Of a stretch of 64,000 nt of DNA, positions 12,510-23,658 are shown piece after piece (position 1 is the stretch's first letter; every line of letters begins with the position of its first letter). The notes beneath the pieces are model-generated. The model was not told the origin of the DNA, did no database searches, and saw only the letters and a list, made by a program, of their open reading frames with translations. The position numbers were made by a program, and so were the translations under genes. The stretch comes from Cryptomeria japonica (taxonomy: Eukaryota > Streptophyta > Pinopsida > Cupressales > Cupressaceae), in the NCBI RefSeq assembly GCF_030272615.1, contig NC_081408.1, forward strand, positions 400,487,889-400,551,888, written 5' to 3'.

Positions 12510-12726
12510 GACCGATATAATAGTACCCCAAAGATCATAAATGGACAAAATAATAATGAAACGGATTAAAAGGAGTGATTCGAGCAATTATAATATTGTC
12601 AACACCATTTATTATAACACTCAATCAATCACTTCCCATGCTTTATGGGTAAATTTGGTAGCTCCGAGAAACTCTCTGTCTAAAGCTCTCAGTAAGTTTC
12701 AACATTCGGCTCTGAATAGCGAAAAT

Positions 12727-14445
12727 ATGGGAGGAAGTAGACGTCACTATGAACCTAGCAATTGTAAGGAGTGGAAGCAAAAGGATGCGATCTCGAACAT
12801 TCTGTAGAAGGGTGGGTTTTCAAAATTTATGGAGAGGCTCCATGGATGGGACACCATGGTCACTAATTTCTTTTGTAAAAACTAGAGAAAGGGCACTTTG
12901 AAGATGGGAGACCAGTTTATCGCCATAGATGAAGACCTCATTGCTCAAGCCACGGGTCTCCGAAAGGAAGGAAGCAACTACTACAGAGACAGAAAAGTGA
13001 GCAAGGAGGCCATTGAAAGATATCCTGAAACTGAAAAGGAGAAAAAATGCCTGGTGAAGTTAAGTAAAACTTACTATCCTCCTAGGGATTTTGTTAAGCC
13101 ATGGAGGGAGGTCCTTTTTGTTATAATGCGCTATATTACTTTGGATGGTAGATTCATTAAAGTGTATGGCTACCATTTTGTTTTGTTGAATCATTTTAGG
13201 CGTGACGAGAAAGTTAACATTCCATATTTTCTGTTATGTTCTATGAATGCCACCATTAAGGCCCATAAAGAGAACCCTAAGGGTGACACTACCATGCATC
13301 AAGGCTTAATGGTTCTAATTTATGACCACCTCAAGGCTAACCAAATAGCCCGCCCTCAACCCTCTATTTTTGAGTCTAAGGAGGAAGGGTCGGACTCTGT
13401 TTTTTCTTTGGTTGAGGGTTCTAATAGTGATTCAATGAGCGAGTCTGAGGAGAGTATGGATGAATCCGAAGCTGAAGTAGGTAAGAAGAGGAAACATTTG
13501 AAAACCAGGCCTTCCTCTCTGAAGGGAAAGAAATCTAAAGGCAAAATTCTCCATATTAGCTCCTCAGAGGAGGAGGAGGTCTTTGAAGATTCTGAGAAGG
13601 AGAAACCCCAGGGTTCACTAAAAAAGAAAACTAAAGTCCATATTCAAACCAGAAACAAACAAAAGAGAAAGGAAGAGAATGTGAAGGAGCTAGAGGAACA
13701 AAAGCAAAAACAGATTTCAGAAGCTGACCAGAACTTGGAGGAGGTGATCACTGGGGAAGTACATAGGGCTAAAGATAAAGCCACTGTTGGTGACACCCCA
13801 AATAAGGAACAGGACAACTTCGGTAAGATAGATCCCTCCTCAAACCCTCCTCCTGAGGGTATGAAAGGTTTTATGGACACCATGGAATGGTTAACCACCA
13901 GTTACAAGAAAGTTGTGGAGGACAACAAGAAGCTCAGCCACAGAATCCAGATTCTGGAAACTATCAGCACTGGCGAAGGGAAGACTATGGCAGATTATAT
14001 GGAGGATTTGACCAAAACTGTTGCTAAAGCTGAAAATATAAGAGACTCCTTCAACCCCAAATTTGAGCAATTTAAGAAAGACCTGATTGAGAGGAAAGCA
14101 AATTCTAATGCTATGGATCAAACAATGTTAGAAATTGTCAGTAAAGTCAGCAAAATTGAGGAATGTCTCAAAAGTATCATAGAGCAAAGCTTAAACATTC
14201 TAAAGGTCTCTACTAGCAATACCAAAACCCTCATCAACAAATTGGATGAGGAGAAAGACACCCTGGAAATTGACCCTGACACTGAAGGCACAGGAGATGT
14301 TCAAGGACCCAGAACAAGAACCAGAGGTAAAAAGAAGGAGAAGAAGCCAAATAAGGACCTAGATGAATTCAAAGTTGTTGCAGCCATTGCAGCCAACTAC
14401 GACCAGCTAGTGATTAAGGCGGAGGACCTCCTGAAGACTCTTTAA
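12727..14445 (+). pseudogene. Third ORF in the LINE: unknown protein with conserved N-terminal domain and acidic/coiled-coil tail
   Basis: Starting at the ATG at 12727 the frame runs 573 codons to TAA with only two stops, both TAG (at about 12805 and 12883). The last 500-plus codons are fully open, the longest open frame in the window. The N-terminal 200 residues look globular (MERLHGWDTMV, LIAQATGLRKEG, PPRDFVKPWREVLF, VYGYHFVLLNHF). An acidic Ser/Glu stretch, a Lys-rich segment and a long coiled coil follow. The globular part resembles, in order and spacing, the large ORF of the pol-less Sirevirus at 19879-23215. The layout recalls plant transposon-associated proteins of the PF20167 type, but that is a guess. 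Its job is unknown. Confidence 0.65.
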
Positions 14446-14635
14446 CTATGCAGTGTTTTCCTGGTTTCTATTGTTTTGTTGTTTCTATCTTTTGTTGTCC
14501 TTTCTATTTACTGGCTTTATTCCCAGTCATTTTGTAAGCTATTTTTGTATGGTATGGATACTCTATGATGATCTTTTTTAATCTCCTTTGTTAAAGGTTT
14601 TGGGTCCTGAAAACCTATTTTTTCTTATTAATCAG
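14446..14635 (+). other. Probable 3' untranslated end of the LINE
   Basis: A T-rich stretch follows the third ORF stop and reaches the right target duplication. It ends in ttttttcttattaatcag instead of a poly(A) run. Confidence 0.4.
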
Positions 14636-14650
14636 AACTTAGTGCCTAGG
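14636..14650. repeat. Right target-site duplication of the LINE (15 bp)
   Basis: aacttagtgcctagg matches 7041-7055 in 14 of 15 bases. The difference is a CpG-to-TpG transition. Confidence 0.65.
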
Positions 14651-14859
14651 AAATACAATGGCCCCGCTAACAATAACCGACCCTTAGCTTAAGTGAAAAA
14701 AGGTAATGCCAAATTATAACTAGCTTAGTGTTTTTAATAAAGATTTGATTAAGAAATGCATAAAACCCTAAACCTTAAACTCTAAGGACAAGAAAAGAGA
14801 ACAAAATTAATTCTGAATGATCAGAAAATTTACCAAGGCATGAAAATATTTTGCACAAT
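14651..14859. other. Short AT-rich spacer
   Basis: I see no gene or repeat edge here. It is the flank between the LINE and the Copia fragment, and the 5' edge of that fragment could not be fixed. Confidence 0.3.
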
Positions 14860-16364
14860 GACGTTGAGGACTATCAAAAGATATGGAAGAGGAATTAGAT
14901 TAGATACAAAAGAATAATACATGGACTTTAGTTCCCCGGCCTAAAAATAAGAATGTTATTGGGACTAAATGGATTTTTAGGAATAAATTGAATGAATATG
15001 GACAAGTTGTGAGGAATAAGGCTAGATTGGTTTGTAAAGGATATTCCCTAAAGGAAGGAATTGATTATGATGAGACTTTTTCTCCGGTAGCTAGGATTGA
15101 AGCTATGAGATTATTTATTGCTTATGTTTCCCATAAGAACTACAAGGTTTATCAGATGGATATTAAGTGTGCATTTCTGAATGGAGATCTTGAAGAAGAA
15201 GTTTACATTGAGCAGCATGATGGTTTTGCACTTTCAGAGGACAAAAACATGGTTTGTAGGTTAAGGAAAGCTTTATATGGATTAAAACAAGCCCCTAGAG
15301 CTTGGTATGCAAGATTGGATAAATATATTTTGAAGCTTGGTTTCACTAAAGGTAATGTTGACAGTAATTTATATTATAAGATCATTGATGATGAAATAAT
15401 GATTGTTGAAGTCTTTGTTGATGATATCATTTTTGGACGTGAGGATAAGTTATGTATGGAATTCTTTGATAAGATGAAGATTGAATTTGAGATGTCTATG
15501 ATTGGGGAGATGAAATTTTTCTTAGGTTTGCAGATTACTTAGACTGATAAAGGTATTTTCATCTGTCAAACTAAGTATGCTAGGGAGTTGTTGAAGAAAT
15601 TTGGTATGGAAAATTTTAAACCGGTTGGTACTCCTTTTGTTACAAGTGAGAAATTGACTAAGATAGATGCATCAGCACCGGTAAATCCTACAAGGTACAA
15701 GTCTATGATTGGATGATTGTTATATCTAACTCAGACTAGATCGGATATAATGAATGGAGTTTGTATTGTATCAAGATATCAAAGTGATCCTAGAGAGAAT
15801 CATGAGAGTGCGGTGAAAAGGATTTTTAGATATTTGCAAGGAACAACTAAATATGGTTTGTGGTATCCTAAAAATGATAATTTTATACTATGTGCATATA
15901 GAGATGCAGATTGGGTTGGAGATGTTGATGATCGGAAGAGCACATCCGGTGGAGCTTTCTTTCTTGGAAAGAAACTTGTTTCATGGATCAGCAAGAAGCA
16001 GTCATGTAACTCTTTATCTACTACTAAAGTTGAGTATGTTGTTTTTACTATCTGTACATAAGCTCTATGGATGAAGTAAATGTTAAAGGATATAAGGGTG
16101 GATTGGAATGAACCGGTAGTTATTCACTGTGATAACTCTGCTGCTATTGACATATCAAAGAATCCGATATTTCATTCTAAGACAAAGCACATATCTATCA
16201 AGTAGAACTTTTTGAAGGAGAAGGTGGAAGAAAATGAAGGCAGACTAATTTATGTGAACACTAAAGAGAATATTGCAGATATCGTCACTAAATATTTACT
16301 TAAGGAATCATTTGAGTACTTCAGAGACAGATTGGGGGTTTTCGTCCCTCTGATAGAGACTTGA
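14860..16364 (+). pseudogene. Sirevirus-like Copia pol fragment: RT and RNase H
   Basis: The frame begins within the RT at MEEELD-stop-IQKNN and lacks gag, protease and integrase, so the element is 5'-truncated. RT motifs are [62 protein letters not shown] and VFVDDIIFG (catalytic VDD). The RNase H part has YRDADWVGDVDDRKSTSG and HCDNSAAIDISKNP. One frame is kept throughout and broken by seven stops: three TAG, two TAA, one TGA where Arg fits (SMIG-stop-LLY), and one TAG where Tyr is usual (SIK-stop-NFL). Its repeated polypurine tracts and 3' LTR follow directly. Confidence 0.88.
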
Positions 16365-16439
16365 GTGATTTTGATCGGCATCAATCTAGTATGCATTTAT
16401 AGAGCTACTATTCATATTGGATTGGCATGTTGGTGCTAC

Positions 16440-16751
16440 TACTCAGGGGGAGTAGTCGGCTATGTGGTTCAGTGGATTTATGATTTTTCTTTGACGTTTA
16501 TGTCAAATTTTTGGCATTGATGTCAAAGGGGGAGAGATATATGTGAAAAAAAGAGTTTAACATGATATCAGTCAAGTGAGATCGGAGCTTTACAGGGATA
16601 TCATTTACAAGGGGGAGTTTGTTAACTCCATTGTAATATCATCTTATGGGAGATTGTTGGTTGTCTTCCTTTGGGGGAGACTTGTTTGGCATTTCTTGGA
16701 ACTTGGATGTTTTTCACACCTAGTGTTGTCATCAATGCCAAAGGGGGATAT
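16440..16751 (+). promoter_or_regulatory. Repeated polypurine tracts before the 3' LTR
   Basis: Five purine tracts built on agggggag recur at about 16446, 16528, 16610, 16671 and 16740. The last touches the LTR start. Repeated polypurine tracts before the 3' LTR are a described hallmark of Sireviruses. They prime plus-strand DNA synthesis. Confidence 0.7.
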
Positions 16752-17960
16752 TGTTGGTAAATTGGAGGAATTGATTATGTGTTGCATTGATTTTTTTTCA
16801 TTGATGGCAACACCGGTTGTTTTGGTTGTTTACCGGTTTCTAGTAGGTTGCGATAGAGCGATTGGATTATGATATCAATCCGATATGCTCTGGTATGCTT
16901 TGGTTTATGGAATTGGTTTGGATCTATCATTCATGATATTTAGATGTGTATCACCATCCGTTGGTCCAGGATTTGATAACTCAGGAGCTATCATTTGTTC
17001 TAGTAATCCTTTTGGTCATATGTAAGGGTTTTACCGGCAGAGCTTTGTTGAAGATCTTTTGATGCACTTGATAAGTAGTGTTGGTGTGGCTTCTAGATGG
17101 CTTTCGGGATGCTATTGGTTATCTTGTTCATGTTCCTATTGATCGGTGGTGTTGCATTTCAGACCAGATCTAATGTTATCTTATTTTACTAGGTTATGGA
17201 CCAGTTTATGTAACGTGTTGGTGGATGATCCCGATGTGTTTCCGGTTGGATCTATTGATTGGATTATGTTGTTTCGGTCTTAGGCTGACTTGGTTTATCA
17301 TTGGATTATGGGTTTATATTATGAATTTATTGTATTATCTTTTAGGTGGCCGACCTAATTATTTAGGTCCCAGGTTGGTATAAATATGATGTAAGATCTC
17401 TTTGTAGATCATGGGTTTTTGGGATATAGGATTATATGTGTGTGAATAAGGTTGTAATCATATGTAGAGGTTGTGGTTGATCATAAGTGGTCAAATTGGG
17501 TTGTTAAAAGAGGTTTAAGACCTCTAGTACTGAGCCTAACTGGAACTGTATTCAGGCATAGGAGATGTTATTCTTGCAGTTCACTCTTCTTTCTGGATTG
17601 TAGTCTAGATTTATTTTGTAGTCAGTGAGGCTCCTTTTGTGATGATCAGTGCGCTCTAGGTTGTTGGCCCTCCTGCATATGCAGGCCCCTCTTTTAGTAA
17701 TCACATACTTACTGCAAAAGTATTATCTAACTGTGGGTAGGCTTCCCGCTGTGGTTTTTCCCTTTACCGGGTTTTCCAGGTACAAATCTTGGTGTTATCT
17801 TTTGTGGATGGTTGGTAAATGTTCTGTGGTTTATATTTGTGCTTAACTCTTATATCTGTTATTCCGATAATAAGGTTTTAATGCTTAAAGTTTTATAATA
17901 TGTTAACAACTTATTCACCCCCCCTCTTAGTTATTCATCGGTTATCTGAGTTGTCTAACA
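16752..17960 (+). repeat. 3' LTR of the truncated Sirevirus-like Copia
   Basis: It starts tgttggtaaa immediately after a polypurine tract and ends ctaaca, giving TG...CA with tgtt/aaca inverted ends, 1209 bp. Near its end is attcaccccccctct, also present in the other Sirevirus-like LTRs here. No 5' LTR is present. Its right edge abuts an old minus-strand Copia RNase H at 17961. Confidence 0.8.
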
Positions 17961-18412
17961 CATGATACATTGGATTTTTGGCCAAACATATGGTACTTTG
18001 ACTGTCACATCCAATTCTCACTATCATACAATCAAAACCAGTACCATTACCAAGTCTCTATAACCAAACCGTCTCCTTAGAGGCATGTGTAGTAGTCATA
18101 TACTCTACTTCAATGGTGGATAATGCAACTATAGGTTGTCTTTTACACATTCAACTTACTGCTCCTCCAAACAAAGTAAACACATAGCCACTAGTGGACC
18201 GTCAACTATCCATTTTACCTGGCCAATCTACATCAACAAAACCATGTATGTCCAATGACTTATCCACGTCATTAGTACCATGATAAACCCAAGAGTAATT
18301 AGAAGTACCTCGCAAGTATCTTAACACCCCTTCAACAAAAATCCAATGCTCTTTACCTGGGTTAAACATAAACCTTCTTATAACTCCCACTACTTAGTCT
18401 ATATCTAGTATA
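17961..18412 (-). pseudogene. Old minus-strand Copia, RNase H end
   Basis: Minus-strand translation gives IRRFMFNPGKEHW, VLRYLRGTSNYS, FVDVDWPGKMDS-stop-RSTSGYVF and CDSQSTICLAKNP, all standard Copia RNase H blocks. It is cut at 17961 by the LTR of another Copia and at 18412 by the element at 18413-31173. The missing RT and integrase are at 31174-33114. Confidence 0.8.
18408..18412. repeat. Target duplication gtata (left)
   Basis: gtata directly precedes the LTR at 18413 and is repeated exactly at 31174-31178 after the other LTR. Confidence 0.85.
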
Positions 18413-19563
18413 TGATGAATACTAAGAGGGGGGGGTGAATAACTATGCCAAAAATTACTTTATTTAAACACTTTACTAGACTACCAGTAAAGTGGTAAAA
18501 CAATTTAGCAAACAAACTGGTTAGCACACATGCAAACCAAATAGCAAATAATGCATTCACCCATAGAAGCAAAAACACCATAACATGAGAGACTTTGACG
18601 TGGAAACCCAAATGGGAAAAACCACGATGAGATGGAACTCACAAGTAACTATCTACATAATAGGAACCAGACCGGTTAAGGTCATACAATGTTCTTTACC
18701 AGAACAGATCCTGTTAGGAATCTCAATCTTTGTTAGAAGATAAGTCTAATTAAAGACTACCTTGCTAGAGGATTTTAGATCCACAGATGTGAACCACCTT
18801 GTGGCTTTTGGGCCTACTCAGTTAAGGGCTTCAAACTTGTCGAAGATGTGAGTAATCAACAAGTGAGTGATCTAGAAAATAGCACAGATTGCTTGGTTAG
18901 ATCCTTGATAGCTCATTCCTAATGCATTCCAGCATTACTTCAGTCTTCAACACATTCACACTCTGCCTCTTCTCGCAGACCTCAACTTTTCTCCTATGTT
19001 CACACTTACAAAAACTCTTCAACCACCTTAAACCCTAGCAAGAACATAAAACCCTAGACATGATGTCCTTATAAAGGAATCTGATTTCATGTCGGTCCAA
19101 TAGGATTACAATACAATTTCCTAGGTTCAATGCATCTAGACATATTTGGTAACATGACACAAAAAGCACCGCTAGAGTGTCAGCACCGCCAAACAATCGA
19201 TAGATGGTAACTCATCACAAAATGTCGGTTGGTAACTCATCACAGAGTATTATCGATTCATACAGAATACCAGTTTAAGCAAAATACTGGTTACCAGTTT
19301 GACAAAATGAAGACTGGGAAATATGAGTTGTGCCGCTTTGTTCCTTCCTACCGCTTGAGATCCTCAAACCGCTTGGGGTCTTCATACCGCTTCAGATCGG
19401 TAAACACTTTCTGCAAAACACTGATAGTCTGAAGACTATAATACATCATACCGGTTGGAACAAATACCGGTTGAGCTTTAACTTATACATACAAAAAGTG
19501 ATCTCAAATCAAGTGTGTGTCCATCAATGACAATCACAGCATCAATCATCAGAAATGCCAACA
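18413..19563 (-). repeat. 3' LTR of the pol-less Sirevirus-like element
   Basis: It runs tgatgaatac to gccaaca on the plus strand, 1151 bp, nearly identical in order to 30008-31173. The G-run at 18424-18432 is the complement of the caccccccctct end motif of Sirevirus-like LTRs. Confidence 0.88.
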
Positions 19564-19790
19564 ATCTCCCCCTTTGGCATTGATGGCAACACTTAGAAAA
19601 ATTTTGACATCTAAGTGTTTTACAAAAAAAATATGCCATAATCAAAATTACTCCCCCTAGGCATATACACTATCCCTTTTGCAGAAAATACAATGTATAC
19701 TACTCCTTAACAAAAATAACATGAAAGTATACATCAAAACATTCAAAATGTATACTTCTCCCCCTTTGCCAACAATGACAAAAGTATTGC
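19564..19790 (-). promoter_or_regulatory. Repeated polypurine tracts of the minus-strand element
   Basis: On the plus strand, tctccccctttgg at 19564, ctccccctaggc near 19651 and ctccccctttgcc near 19759 are complements of agggggag tracts. The first lies directly against the 3' LTR. Confidence 0.7.
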
Positions 19791-19878
19791 AGACTAACCC
19801 CTGTTTCATTAAAATAATAAGTGTTTATGACAGTAAAGAGTAAAACTTGGCAAAAATTGATTTAAAGTCCTGCAAAAA

Positions 19879-22800
19879 TTACTTCATGGATAACGACCAT
19901 GAGTCAAGTAGGGAGGTAGCCACCTCTTTCTCTGCCTGCATTTGGGAAACCTGTTCTTCCATGGCATCTATCGTGCTCATCTCTTGAGTGACCGTTAGGG
20001 CATCAAGATTTAGGTAGCATTTCTAGAGAATTTACAGCCTTGGCATTAGGACCAGTTGAAGTTCCTGCAAATTTTGTGTCTAGTTGCTTATCTCTGCCTC
20101 TAGTCTTGCAGACTACAGTTGAAGCCAGTGAACAGTTTGTCCATGTGTGGAAAAGCAATCATATGGCATCTTGAAGGTGTTAATAAATGACTGCATATTA
20201 GATTGCAGTTTGTTCTTCTGAGTGAGCACATCATCACAGAATAAATGAGGTTGGCAAATCTTGCTAAGTAGAAGATTCCCCTCATTCATTGCATCTCTAA
20301 TGGCCTTTTGTACCTTCTGGAGATCAAACCGAAACTCTGTTAGCTTTTTCACCAGGGCAGTGTCTAGAGCTTTTTGATGTGCCTTCTTGGCATTTGCTTC
20401 TGCGACCTCTTCCAGGCTTTGTACCTAGTCTTCTACAACTGTGCATAAGAGCTTCAATTGTGCAAGTGAGGAATCGGTACTGGGAAGGTTCATACCGAGT
20501 ATCAAACTGGTAAGTGTTTCCACCGTAGTTTGGATAACATCTTCCTCCTTTTTCCTCCTTAGAGAATTCAATCACTCTTGAGCAAGCTTAATGCTCTGCA
20601 ACAACTCCGATTCATTTGCAGACTGGAGGTCAATAGGATAGGTAATTGCAGCCGGTTTAGCCTGACTATCGGTTGCCATTGGAGTCTCCACCTGTGTGCT
20701 CTTTTCCGCTGCTTCCTTGTCCTTGTCTTTTTGCTGGTCTTCTTGAGCCTTCCTCTGCTCCTCTTCTTCTTTCTTTCTTTTCTCTTCTTCTTGTCTCTTC
20801 TCTTCATTTTTTCGCTTCTTCATCCTTCTTCTTCTCCTCTTCTTTCTTCCTCTTTTCCTCTTTTTGTTTCTTCTCTTCCTCTTTCCGCATCTCCTCTTCT
20901 TTCTTTTCCTCTTCCTTCTTCTTCCTCTCTTCCTCTTTTCGCTTCTCCTCTTCTTTCTTTTCCTCTTCCTTCTTCTTCCTCTCTTCCTCTTGTTTCTTAT
21001 TTTCCTCTTCTTTTCTCTTCTTCTCATCTTCTTTTCTTTTATCCTCTTCCTCTTTCTTCTATTTCTCCTCTTTACTCTTATCTGCTTCCTCTTTCCTCTT
21101 TTTCTCTTCTTTACTCTTATCAGCTTCCTCTTTCCTCTTTTCCTCTTCTTTTCTCTTATCCTCTTCATCTGCATGTTTCTTCTTTTCAGCTTCCTGTTGT
21201 TTCTTTTCTTCTTCTACCTTCTTTTCCTGTCTTGTTCCTTCTGATGGTGTATCCTGAGCAACATTTTCACCATCTAAGGCGTTAACATCAATGGGGTCCA
21301 TTGGTTCTGTGACCGGTTCTTCTTCACTTTTATACACCTCATCTGGTTTGCCAATTTCTGGTTCTTGCTCAGCTTTTCTGTTGGCTTCAGCCACTTGATG
21401 TATCTTAAGAGCTTCTTGAGCATGAGTATGTGTATCTTTGATCACTTCATTAACCTTTCCTTCTAGTAACAGGAGTCTTCTTCGTCTCATGAAGAAGAGG
21501 CCTTTGTATTTATTCATAACTTCAAAAAGTTCTGAATTTGATACATCGGGAAAATGTTGAGAAAATATTTCCTCCCTCATTTCCTGTTCCTTTTCTATGG
21601 AAATGCGCCATTTATTGTCTAAAGAATTATACAAAGAATCTAGTGTCTGAAATCTAATTTATGAAGGCGACCGGTCATTGATACACAAATACTTAATGAT
21701 TTCCTGTTGAACTTCTTCCTTTTCATCATCATTGAAGTCATCAAAGCAATCAATTAAATCATTCAACACTTTTCTCCTTATATTCTTTATAGTTCTTTGA
21801 TAGTGTGTCAAAGGTTTGTAAGAAGAAATGTCAATATTTACCAATGCAGATGATGTCGGTTCATTCTTTGTCTTTTTCTTTGTTTGCCTAGTCTTCTTCT
21901 TAGGCAGTTCTTCTGACACAGTTTCTTCTGAGTCAGGTGTATTGATTTTTGTCTTCCGCTTCCTCTCAAAGACTTTTGCAGGTTCCGCTTTCAGTTTCTT
22001 CTTAACTGGTGACCGCTTGGTCACTTTGGGACTGGCTGCAGTAATTGGTGTCGATGTTAAAGGCACTGCCTTTCCTTTCTTTTATGAGGGTTCTACAACC
22101 GGTGTAACCCTTTCCAAATAAGTGTCAATTCTCTTTGCCTTAGGATCAAGGGGTGAGGTGATTAGGGTAGAAGCATACCCATCCAGCATATCATTCATTA
22201 CCTCATAGCCCATAGGCTCTACTTCTTCCTTCCTAGGCTCAACGGCCTCCATTATGCATTCATCCACTTTGATGGTGAAGCAGATGTCTTCCTCATACTT
22301 TTTGACTAAATCACCAGATATTCTTATCCTTTGGCTCATCTTGCATTTGAACTCATCAAAGTATTTGTTCAGTGCTTCCGGATAGCTGGTTCCAACCACT
22401 TGTAGACTTTCCTTGATTTGTTTTGTCACTGGTTGATCGGTGGACCACTGAATGTCACCTACTCCTAGAAAGTAACCTTGGAAGTAAAAGAACAACCCAA
22501 CCAGTAGTTGTTTGAACTTGAATCTCAATGCATTGTCCTATTTGATCGACTTAAGATTCAACATAAGTTGTCTTTGCATACAAGTGCACAGATCAAATGA
22601 TGCATCCTCCTTGATCATCCTGTAAGCGTCATTTACCACTACAGAAGAGACAGAATTAATTCTACTGGTAGAGAACGTCCGATAGCCTATCACCATGCAG
22701 GCATACTTGACCAGATCATCCTTGATTGAGTTGACGGTCATACCACGTGAGTCGCTCACTGAACTGGTGAGCTTGGACATTTCAGTCTTGCTGACCTTCC

Positions 22801-23215
22801 TTAGGGCTGGCACTTCCCCTATATTGCAGAAATCGGTGACGACATGAATCACTTCTGGTGTGATATCATGTGTCCGCTCTAGGTACATCTTGTCACCATG
22901 TACCTTGCTTAGAATAATGTGAATGTGATCATCCGAAAATTCTTCAAGAAAGTAAATTGCATTTTGAAGTTTCTTCTTTTCCAGAATGCTGAATTCTAGT
23001 TTAATCTTCTTATCCTTTCCACAGAATAGGCTCAACTGGGAATGGATCGCAAGAGACCCTAGGTCTTCGATTTTGCAGTCTATGTAATCTGAAATCCCTT
23101 CTTCTACTATAACGCCAGCCGGTACTTGAGACAAGGCATTGTATTTCGATTTTTGCTTAATGAAGTCCATAGAATCAACAGTTGCACTAGAACTATCATG
23201 AGATGCGAAAGCCAT
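19879..23215 (-). pseudogene. Large unknown ORF of the pol-less Sirevirus (domain plus Lys/Glu coiled coil)
   Basis: An ATG at 23215 opens one minus-strand frame that holds to about 20830 with only four stops (TAG, TAA, TAA, TAG). A frameshift inside the low-complexity region then leads to a second frame ending at TAA at 19879. That makes about 1100 codons. The first 230 residues look globular (KIKLEFSILEKKKLQ, ERTHDITPEVIHVVTDF, KYACMVIGYRTFST, FDLCTCMQRQLMLNLKSIK). A basic linker with KKKTRQTKKKTK, a Lys/Glu-repeat coiled coil and a helical tail follow. The globular part resembles the third ORF of the LINE at 12727-14445. It takes the place that pol or an env-like ORF would hold in a Sirevirus. 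No enzyme motif is visible. Confidence 0.7.
20755..21260 (-). repeat. Low-complexity Lys/Glu-coding tract with 54-bp tandem units
   Basis: The minus strand is almost all purine here. A 54-bp unit at 20886-20939 is repeated nearly exactly at 20940-20993, and a unit of about 41 bp recurs at 21067 and 21108. The 54-bp unit is a multiple of three, so duplication keeps the frame of the KKKEEEKKEEE-type coiled coil. The frameshift of the host ORF lies at the lower edge of this tract. Confidence 0.75.
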
Positions 23216-23218
23216 GAT

Positions 23219-23658
23219 AAATGAAGAATTATGAAAAATACCTTTGCAGATTGAAATTTAGGGCTTCGCAATTTGAACTTTGCTTGACACTCCTTTGATT
23301 GCAAAGATACCGCTTTGTGTTCTACACTCCTCCAACAAATGTTTGCTTCAAATTCTTCTTCAGGAATTTGATAAATTATTTGATTCGCAGTGTAAATCAC
23401 TTTCCTTCACTCTGCACTTGAAAAACTTCTTCGCTCAAAAAATGATAAGTGAGAAATGATTTCAAAATTCATTTTAAACAGGTTCTCCACCTACTATAAT
23501 AAATGCTCCAATAGTAGGGCGTAAACCCTAATTTGCCTTTTACCATTTTGAGTCTTCTGCCGACTAACAAGTATCTCATACCAGTTAAGGTCTTTTACCG
23601 GTATAAACCAGGGGTTTGAAATATTTTGCCGTTTGCTCCCCCTAAGCTTTTCTGATGC
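23219..23658 (-). other. Spacer between gag and the large ORF
   Basis: No coding frame is seen. A tract reading aggggga on the minus strand lies at about 23638-23646, just after the gag stop, and resembles the element's polypurine tracts. This is where pol would be expected in an autonomous relative. Confidence 0.5.

Larger units (their letters stand above)
7056..14635 (+). mobile_element. L1-type LINE with a third ORF
   Basis: The element has ORF1, then ORF2 two bases later, then an additional ORF at 12727-14445, then about 190 bp of 3' untranslated DNA ending in a T-rich run and taatcag. A 15-bp repeat with one mismatch flanks the whole unit, which places the third ORF inside the element. 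ORF2 has an apurinic-type endonuclease, an RT, a C-terminal zinc-binding RVT region and RNase H, the usual order for plant L1 elements. There is no clear poly(A) tail. If the flanking repeat were accidental, the LINE would end near 12540 and the third ORF would belong to something else. Confidence 0.65.

Noticed and set aside
12541-12726. Start of the LINE third ORF at the first in-frame ATG (12541)
   Set aside because: The segment overlaps the degenerate end of the ORF2 region and looks non-coding. The ATG at 12727 leads into consistent protein-like sequence.
18405-19530. Small ORFs inside the LTRs of the pol-less element (also at 30017-31140)
   Set aside because: They lie in LTR sequence, occur in equivalent places in both LTRs, and have no coding features.
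20578-21285. A long plus-strand ORF (235 aa, Leu/Phe/Ser-rich) that looks like a membrane protein
   Set aside because: It is the complement of the purine-rich Lys/Glu-coding repeat. Three plus frames are open there for the same compositional reason.
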